In this document: positions 57,235 to 64,000 of the stretch, piece by piece
How the letters are laid out: each line of letters opens with the position of its first letter
Position numbering within the stretch: the stretch's first letter is position 1
Assembly (NCBI RefSeq): GCF_000516985.1
Contig: NW_006917097.1
Span: forward strand, 2,952,593 to 3,016,592
Direction of reading: 5' to 3'
DNA from: Pestalotiopsis fici W106-1
Lineage: Eukaryota > Ascomycota > Sordariomycetes > Amphisphaeriales > Sporocadaceae
Length of the DNA: 64,000 nt
Made by a program: the position numbers and the translations under genes
The notes under the pieces: generated by a model
Told to the model about the DNA's origin: nothing
Databases searched by the model: none
The model's input: only the letters and a program-made list of their open reading frames with translations

Positions 57235-58229
57235 TTAATCAAAGAACTTGCGGTTCGGGTTATCGCCGAATAAGGTCTTCCGCACGGCAGGCAGACCGAC
57301 GTCTTGAAGTAGCTTCAGACGCTCCTCGAATGTGTTGTTGATGTCGATCTTACCCTGGCCGCCGACAATAATGACACCTCCGGCACTGCGGTTGATCAAT
57401 GTCAGCATATCAGGCATTCTCTACAAACTGCGATATAAAATGGATGCAGGAACGCAATAATAAAACAAGAAGGGCTCCAAGGCCGGGACATGGTGACTTA
57501 CCTTCCCTCGGGCAATACGTTCTCCTCGTCCACGATAACCTTGGTCTCCTTGCCCGTCTTCTCCTTGTACTCCTTCTCGGCGTCCTCGATGGCACCCTTG
57601 AGGACCTTGGCGTCCTTCTTCCGGCCCCGGACGCTAACCTCCTTCTCAGTCAGGGCGTAGAGGCCCTCGAGGATGAGGTTCTTGAGGGTGGTGCGGTACT
57701 TGGACTCGTCCTTGGAGCCGTCGACGAGCTTCTTGCCAGCAGCGTCGAAAATGTCGTCGAGGAGCTCCTGGCGGGCGCCCAGGACCTTGAGCCGGGTCTT
57801 GTTGGCCACGGTGGAGCGGGTGATTTGCTGCGTCATGGAGGCCTGCTTGAACTTTTTGGCGTAGCTGGCGTCAATGGCGTCCGTCTCCTGGCGCACCAGC
57901 TTGGACTTTTCAATCGAGAACTCCTCGTTGGCCTTGATCTCGATCTCGCGTGCCTTTTCGAGTGCCTCCTGCTTGATGAAGGCCGTCATCTTCTTCAGCT
58001 CCTGGTCGACCTGTATTTGAAGAACACCCCATATTAGCTGCCTATCATTCTGTCATGGCTGGGAAAGCGGTATGTCTTTTTTTGAGTAAATCATGGATTG
58101 TTGTTATTTGTTGCAGAAACATTGTTGAAAATGTCATTTGATGCCATGATCTCCTCAAGAATCGATTTCATTCTTTCAAGTTTTGCAATGACGCACCTGA
58201 GCGTCCGACATGGCGTGGACTTGCGACAT
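57235..58229 (-). CDS. VMA4: V-type proton ATPase subunit E
   Basis: There are three exons, 58229-58197, 58010-57502 and 57385-57235, with introns of 186 and 116 bp. Both joins keep frame and give 230 aa, the usual family length. The N-terminal half (DQELKKMTAFIKQEALEKA, IEIKANEEF) forms the long coiled coil that pairs with subunit G in the peripheral stalk. The C-terminal half contains LEGLYALTEKEVSVRGRKKD and the conserved GGVIIVGGQGKIDINNTFEERL, which forms the head that contacts the catalytic hexamer. Subunit E belongs to the V1 sector and is needed for acidification of vacuole, Golgi and endosomes. The first exon codes for only 11 residues, a common layout in fungi. It diverges from the NIPA-like gene across 1.7 kb. 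Confidence 0.97.
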
Positions 58230-59902
58230 GTTGCCGGCTTTTGTTGTTATGAGAGATATGAGGTAACCGGTGGGATTCTAGGCGGCGGGCAACAACAGTT
58301 CGGCCGTTGAGGAGGTATGTTGCTCGAGCTGGTCAAGCAGTCCGTAAGCGATGCGCAGAATGGACGGAGCTTCGGAGAGGGGGGGGTTGGAATATAATCG
58401 GAAGCGGTGGTCGGAGGCGGGATGAGGATGTCGTAGGATGTCGTCGTTATTACTCTGGGCTATGGGTAGGTATGGTGGGTCCCCCGGACTTGGGAGAGCT
58501 TCACTCCAAAGCAGGCAAGCAAGTCAAGCCAAAGCCAGGTCAGGTCAGCTTAGGTTGTTTGGGTTGTTGGACGTGTGCCACTGACGACGTCGGCTCCTGC
58601 AGGTAGCGCAGCTGACGGACGGGGACAGACTGGGTCCTAGCTTATTAGCTCGTAGGTAGCTCTGCTCTGCTCTCTTACATCTCAGGGAAGCGGTCAAAGC
58701 CACATCTCAATCAACGAACAGCAAAGCAAGCCACTTTTGCAATGCGCCACAAAAAGTTGTCTTCATCCTGGGCAACCATTCCAACTGTCTCACATGCATT
58801 TTGCATTGAGTGGTAGCGTGGCTAAACTTGCAGCGCTTCTGGTTATGGTCAATGCCAGTGCTAATCTGGGAAAACTGGAGCTTCTGATCCGGCCCACTGA
58901 GTGATCCCCGACCGCCCAAACTAGCCCAGCTTTCCAGGGCTGCACTCATTCGTCCTTCCCATTTGGCGGTCCCAGGTCACTGGCCATCGCCAACAGCGGG
59001 CCGAGCATCGCTGAAGAGAATGAGAGGGGAGGCACTCAAAGCGCGGCGACAGCGCCAAAACTGCCGCCGCGTTACGTCCCTGCAGCGAGTCAAATGCTCT
59101 GGGCTTGTGACCCAGCGACGATCCCCAGTTCTGGAGTGTGCTTGCTAGGCCTGACTTGTAGTGCGTATTCAGAGTAGTAGTGACTAAATCGACCTCATCA
59201 TGCTCATGCCCTCAAGATGCGAACCCGTGTTCCCTCTTTTTCTTTTGTTTCAATTTGATGCTCTGAGACTTTCTATTGATATTGAGGATACTGCACTAAA
59301 CGACAAGTCTTTATGCTACACATGTACACGTTTCTAAAAGTGTAATTCATAGACTTGTTCAAAGGTCATATTTTCCAGTGGTCATGTCAGATACATGACA
59401 TGTTTGGCTTCTCTAGGCCTTGAGCTACCTACATTACAGTACGCTACTGTACTACTGCCGGCGGAGATTCACCACCCACGCCGGCATTCATCAAATCGCA
59501 TCCTCCATCTCCCCCATTTGGGCAGGACCCCGGTCAACTCCAGCGTCATTCAAAGACAACGCCCGCCGTCATCACTTGTGTGAACTGCGCAGTTCGCAGT
59601 CTTTTATCTGCTCGCCTGGTGACGGTAAACATAGCGTCCTAAAGAGAATCCCTAAGTTCGTCGGCTTCAGCGTGCGCAACTCCCACCGCCACGTTTCACC
59701 GTTTGGCAGACAACGAGGAGAATACCAAGCAACCGAGATCGACACCCGTCCGCCAGCGACTCCACGAAGCCGAGTTTCCCTCTCAAGCAATCTCGCGCCC
59801 AGCTCGAACGCCGATGCACAGCCAAGGTGCGCAATCGTCAGCGATCCCCTTCGCTAGATGATCATATAGCACCTGGCTTGCGAGAGAAGAGTCGTGTTCG
59901 TC
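58230..59902. promoter_or_regulatory. Divergent intergenic region between V-ATPase subunit E and the NIPA-like gene
   Basis: 1.7 kb holds both promoters. It contains no supported gene. Short plus-strand frames near 58307-58606 and 59395-59857 overlap in several frames and look like leader or spacer sequence. Confidence 0.5.
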
Positions 59903-61742
59903 ATGGGATCGCTGGGCGGTCTCTCCCCCAGCGGGAGCATTGCGGTGTGTATATGAATGAACCTTGCACCACTCCTTAACTCCCTTTTCCGTGTCCGCCC
60001 AGGGACTATGCGCTGACGCTCGACATGTTGTTGTCAAGATCGGTGTGCTAGTCGGCCTCATATCTACAAGCGTACAGTCTCTAGGACTCACCCTACAACG
60101 AAAGTCACATATACTCGAGGACGAAAAGGATCCGCACGATGTCCGCCGCCCGCCACACCGGCGGCGGAGATGGCAACTCGGCATGGGAATGTTCGTCGTG
60201 GCCAACATTCTCGGAAGCAGCATCCAGATCTCGACGCTGCCGTTGCCCGTACTATCGACTCTTCAGGCCGCCGGCTTGGTCTTCAACTCGATATGCGCCA
60301 CCCTCATCCTGAGCGAGCCGTTCACGAGATGGAGTTTATGGGGCACATTGCTCGTTACTGGGGGCGCCGTACTGATAGGCATATTTGGCGCCATTCCCTC
60401 GCCGGCGCATAGCTTGCGAGAACTACTCGAGCTCATGGGCAGATGGCAGTTCATCCTCTGGATGGCATTCCAGGCTGTCCTCGTCGTGGGTGTCGCAGCA
60501 GCGACCGACGTGGTCAGCCACTTTACCAACCTGTCGCAAAACTCACGATTCCGGTTCATTAGAGGCTTGGCATATGGGTGTATCAGTGGTATCTTATCCG
60601 CGCACTCGTTACTATTTGCCAAGTCCGCCGTCGAACTTGTTCTTAGGACCATTGCTGATGGAGACAACCAGTTCGTCCATTGGCAAGCGTGGATGATTGT
60701 CCTAGGTCTGGTTACACTAGCTTTGAGCCAGTTGTATTACCTTCACCGAGGATTGAAGCTCGTCTCCACGTCTGTCTTGTATCCTTTGGTATTTTGCATA
60801 TACAACATCATTGCCATTTTGGACGGTCTCATTTATTTCAACCAAACAGACTTGATATCAAGATTGGACGCCGGTCTGATAGCAGTAGGCACCGTCATCC
60901 TCCTTGCCGGAGTTCTCGCCTTATCTTGGCGTCTCAGCGACGAACAGCATCCACCTCCTGCAGGACAATCTACTCTTACACCTGGTCTAGGGCTTGTGGA
61001 GGATACCGACGGCGAGGAGGATTCGCTTCTAGATTCCGACACCATCACCGACGAGGATGACACTGTGCCCAAGACTTATAATACCTTTGCGCCAGGTACT
61101 ATTGAGACATCACCACTAGTAGCCACACGGAAGCCTTCGAAGCGATGGCACGAGCGGGATGAGATATGGGGTGAACTCGAGGATCAGGAGGGGCTTAGTC
61201 CGCCGCCTCAACCTCACCGATCTCTCACCCTTCCCACTGGAGCCGATGAAACAAGTGCTCTACTTGGCGGGCCCAGGCGGCATGTATCGAATGCTTCAAC
61301 AGGATCCCTTTCGATAGCAGGGCCATCATCCGCGTCTGGCGAACCCCGGAAAAGGTCACTGCGCAGGCGTAGGAAGTCCACTGGCTTCCCCGGGTTTACC
61401 GCACGCAAGGCACCCGGAAGACGAAGGAGCACCAGTGGCGCAGCTGTCCAGGACGCGCTTGGTGGTATCTTGAAGATGAAGTGGTTCAAGGGCCGAGATC
61501 GCGGGGATAGTACCACCGCTGTCGAGGACATGCCATCCCCTCATCGAAGAGATTGGAGCTGGGGCCGCCTACCGCGGTTTCGGGATGAGGAGGAGGCAGT
61601 CGGAGCAATGGGAGATGACGTATCACCCAATAGAGCTGCAGATGCGCGGCCTGCCGGCGAGGAGGAACCACGGGATGGTAATCAAGACACTCCAAGAGAA
61701 GGAGACGGGTCTGATAGAAGAACTGGCGGTGATGGCGTATAG
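59903..61742 (+). CDS. NIPA/DUF803-family magnesium transporter-like membrane protein
   Basis: There are two exons, 59903-59944 and 60003-61742, with a 58-bp intron in phase 0. The protein is 593 aa. The first exon gives MGSLGGLSPSGSIA, and the second opens with the first membrane helix (KIGVLVGLISTSVQSLGL). About nine helices follow up to residue 330, with family marks LQRKSH, LSTLQAAGLVFNSICATLIL, ALSQLYYLHRGLKL and STSVLYPLVFCIYN. The NIPA family belongs to the drug/metabolite transporter superfamily, and animal members carry Mg2+. The fungal substrate is unproven. The last 260 residues form a charged, disordered cytosolic tail with acidic patches, a strongly basic cluster (KRSLRRRRKST) and many Ser/Thr. 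This is longer than the core family and is likely to be regulatory. Confidence 0.88.
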
Positions 61743-62621
61743 TGCCCGTAGTCTTACTACGAAATCAACATTTCTTTGTGATCTTTATATTCTTGATACC
61801 TTACCACATTAGCGAATTTGTATACCTCTCAGCATTTTCATTGTAGCTTATTTTAATCGCACACGCCAGGTACACTTAATCATTCCATACGTCTTTAAAT
61901 GTTTGACACGTAAAGTCTTGAGTGCGAAAAGGTAGAATCGTTGTATAGTGCTTCTTGTTCATCTTGTACAGATCCATTCACAAAACTCTCCGCAGATCAT
62001 GATCTTAACTCATATATATGAACCATTCAGACAATATTCCCTGATTCAGGAAATGAGTCTCAAAGTATTCCGGGGCATATTTATTTCTATGACTTGACAC
62101 GCTGAATTATCGCAAGATATCTGGTGTTTTTCTGTTCAAAAACACCATATGAAGAACAGAATCTGAACAAGTCATTTGCCAAGTCGGTTCCTGATTACTC
62201 TTCCTGCGGATTCGAAACCGCGAGAAGTTTATTGTGTGATTAGAATGGAAGCCAATTGAAGGCATCTAGACGGACTAGGTTCGTTCTTGGTAAATGTGCC
62301 TTTGTTAATACTTAAAACGGTAGAGAAGGATCTTGTACATAAACTTGAATCGCTGTGGATGAATACTATCTGCGTACTACCAACTTTTCATTACTCTCTC
62401 TTCTCGCAGGACTGATCAGCGAACATTGAACCACCGCGAACATAATGAATAATCTGTGGAAACCAATCCTCTCAACCAAGCATGAGCGTACTTGCAACCT
62501 TGCCTCATATAATATCAAACATAGTCCTGCGCGCGTCTGGGTGTGTAGACCGAGATGGTGTTTCGCGCGGCTGTTGCATGAGCGTCGATCGATTGGTCGC
62601 TGTCACAAATCCATCGGTTAC
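61743..62621. other. AT-rich convergent 3' intergenic region
   Basis: 880 bp lie between the stops of the NIPA-like gene and the 62622-63404 gene. The stretch is AT-rich without a supported gene, and plus-strand frames near 62445-62790 run antisense into the next gene. Confidence 0.5.
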
Positions 62622-63404
62622 TCATGACGGTCCACACACATGTCTCTCTTCCTCTTTCTTTGTTTCTGTACCAAAGTCGCCTTCTTCCATATTCAAGTCC
62701 TCGAAGCAAGATGGATTGTTGTTCTCAATCGCGGTCTCCTCGCCACCAGCAGCAGGAGGGCCTGGAGAAATTTTCGATAGCCAGTCATGAATTCTTTCTC
62801 GTTCTTGGAATCGATTCAAGTAGAGCTTGGCCTGTTCAGCAACTACTTTGCGAGACGAATAGTCTACTGGACCGTTTTCAGGAGGCCACTCTTCCATGAA
62901 CTTGATGATGAAGTGTCCCCAGTTCTCAACATCTCGACCGCCTGGTGCCCACCCAAGTACTACAGCTCGAATAAGGGCGTTCAAGATATTCGGCTGCAGT
63001 CGTTGGGGTCTACCGTCGCGGGTCTCAAAGCATATCTTTGTAAAGCCAATTTCAGGTTGATTAAAGCCAATAATCTGGTAGAGCGTCCTACCTGTGCCAA
63101 GGACAACAAAATCTCCGGTAGTGGGGATATAATCGGGGGCAATAACATTCGTATCTGGCACCTGAGTTGGAAGCAATGGCATGATCTCGCGAATGTAGTC
63201 CTTTGCAAAATTGACCCTGTCGGCGAATGCTGTCCATATTGCCGGCGATACTGGGTTCGGGAGAAAGTCGTGATGGTAAAGAACAGGTCCTGAGCATGAT
63301 AGGAGCTTCCGTCCATTCGTATGGTTCCACCCCCTGCCAGGATGTTCATGAAATGCTTGGAAGAAATAATATGCCTGAGTCGTCGCATGCTCCGCTCCCG
63401 TCAT
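62622..63404 (-). CDS. Uncharacterised protein
   Basis: One exon of 260 codons starts at the ATG at 63404. I do not recognise the protein. It is soluble and mixed in composition, with aromatic-rich segments (NWGHFIIKFMEEWPPENG, GDFVVLGTGRTLYQIIG). A Pro/Glu-rich, acidic C-terminus of about 40 residues ends it. No signal peptide or membrane helix is seen. The ATG has poor context (T at -3) and follows directly on an in-frame TAG that closes an upstream frame with a better start. The true N-terminus could therefore lie upstream, either if the TAG is removed by splicing (the bases CTTTCCGCCTAG look like an acceptor) or if it is a mutation. Either way the 260 codons read cleanly. Confidence 0.6.
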   Translation of the reverse strand: MTGAEHATTQAYYFFQAFHEHPGRGWNHTNGRKLLSCSGPVLYHHDFLPNPVSPAIWTAFADRVNFAKDYIREIMPLLPTQVPDTNVIAPDYIPTTGDFVVLGTGRTLYQIIGFNQPEIGFTKICFETRDGRPQRLQPNILNALIRAVVLGWAPGGRDVENWGHFIIKFMEEWPPENGPVDYSSRKVVAEQAKLYLNRFQERERIHDWLSKISPGPPAAGGEETAIENNNPSCFEDLNMEEGDFGTETKKEEERHVCGPS

Positions 63405-63533
63405 CTAGGCGGAAAGCTTGGTGGTAACTGGACCATCCGGGGGCGGGAGCTCTAGGCTGGGAGGTAGGTCTGGAAAGTCTCGCAGGAGTGAAAGGAGTCC
63501 ATTGGATGTTTGACCAGGTGTTGAAAGGGACAT
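63405..63533 (-). other. In-frame 42-codon reading frame ending in TAG just before the next ATG
   Basis: An ATG at 63533 in strong context (GCAACCATGT) opens 42 codons (MSLSTPGQTSNG...) that end in TAG at 63407-63405. The very next codon is the ATG of the downstream gene, in the same frame. It could be a regulatory upstream frame, the true first part of a gene with a nonsense change, a readthrough product, or the end of an intron. Confidence 0.6.
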
Positions 63534-64000
63534 GGTTGCTTCGACTTCTCACCCAGCCTAGCTGTTTGGTCGTACACTTCGATTTGTATAAATGCCAGCA
63601 GATCTAATGATGAAAACCTTGTATGCTTTGGCGAGGTGAGGAATGGTATAGGACAGGCTGAGTTTCTCCCTTTTAGGGACTTGATAGTTGTATCCTTGGG
63701 AGAAAGAGATCGCTTCTGACCAAAATAAATAAACTGGCAAGTACCTGTAGGTAGGTAGTCATGGCATTGGAATTAATAAAAGAGAAAAAAAAGACATCTA
63801 CTGGGTATAATATCAATAATCTGGCAGATGAATGAGATGAAGATTTTCACTCTAGGATTTGGCGATACTGGACTGTCTGGCCTGGCTCATCATCAATGAT
63901 GCTGAGTTACTTTAGAGAAGTAATTACTCACCAGAAATGAGGTCATCTTATAGTCCAGCAGGTCGCAACTTACATCTACCAATATCTGATTCCCATTATC
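63534..64000. other. Non-coding right edge
   Basis: This AT-rich sequence is probably the promoter of the 62622-63533 unit. TAGGTAGG words lie near 63750. No gene is seen. Confidence 0.5.

Noticed and set aside
57399..58037. Plus-strand frame of 212 codons, Leu-rich
   Set aside because: It is antisense to V-ATPase subunit E. The Leu richness comes from the complement of Lys/Glu coiled-coil codons.
1..64000. tRNA, rRNA, CRISPR or viral sequence
   Set aside because: I looked for tRNA T-loop patterns, spaced repeats and viral protein motifs and saw none. A covariance-model scan would be needed to exclude small RNAs.

Overview
The window looks like nuclear DNA of a filamentous ascomycete, most likely a sordariomycete and possibly Hypocreales; I cannot name the species. 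Coding regions are broken by short GT-AG introns (about 50-190 bp, one of 459 bp), there is no operon structure, and the gene content is typical of this group: a HET-domain protein, a family 3 pectate lyase, a medusa-like developmental regulator and a Dnf-type flippase. I see no tRNA, rRNA, CRISPR array or viral sequence.

Left part (1-22 kb): gene-poor. It holds two weak small gene candidates (a Cys-rich one at 411-739 and a Gln/Ala-rich one at 1235-1747), many microsatellites and pyrimidine tracts, a 226-bp inverted-repeat element that looks like a MITE (10251-10476), and a 2-kb stretch (15.6-17.6 kb) that resembles a decayed Gln/Pro/Ser-rich gene. It ends at a long pyrimidine-rich leader in front of the medusa-like gene (22116-24894, four exons, 730 aa), which carries two diverged copies of one domain.

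Middle part (25-44 kb): after 1.8 kb of AT-rich sequence come a HET-domain gene (26659-28705) and a secreted pectate lyase (30235-31315), an accessory-looking pair separated by non-coding DNA. Then follow, all on the minus strand, an uncharacterised 844-aa protein with five evenly spaced LPPHQR-type motifs (33380-36129), an intracellular GH3 beta-glucosidase with a PA14 insert (38186-40825) and an Msc7-like membrane-anchored aldehyde dehydrogenase (41820-43622, 5' end unresolved).

Right part (45-64 kb): mostly housekeeping genes. There is a P4-ATPase flippase (44963-49781), a 5.2-kb divergent intergenic region, a nuclear protein with a PIP-box-like start and possible Smc5/6 link (54989-56929), V-ATPase subunit E (57235-58229), a NIPA-family transporter with a long basic tail (59903-61742), and an unrecognised gene at the right end (62622-63404) preceded directly by an in-frame TAG and a 42-codon reading frame.

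Functional links are loose. V-ATPase, flippase and NIPA protein all act on membranes or ion balance, and the pectate lyase and beta-glucosidase both act in plant-carbohydrate use. The strongest leads are the tandem array of Fpk1-type kinase sites in the flippase tail, the 43-residue LPPHQR periodicity, the stop-interrupted frame at the right end, and the MITE-like element.
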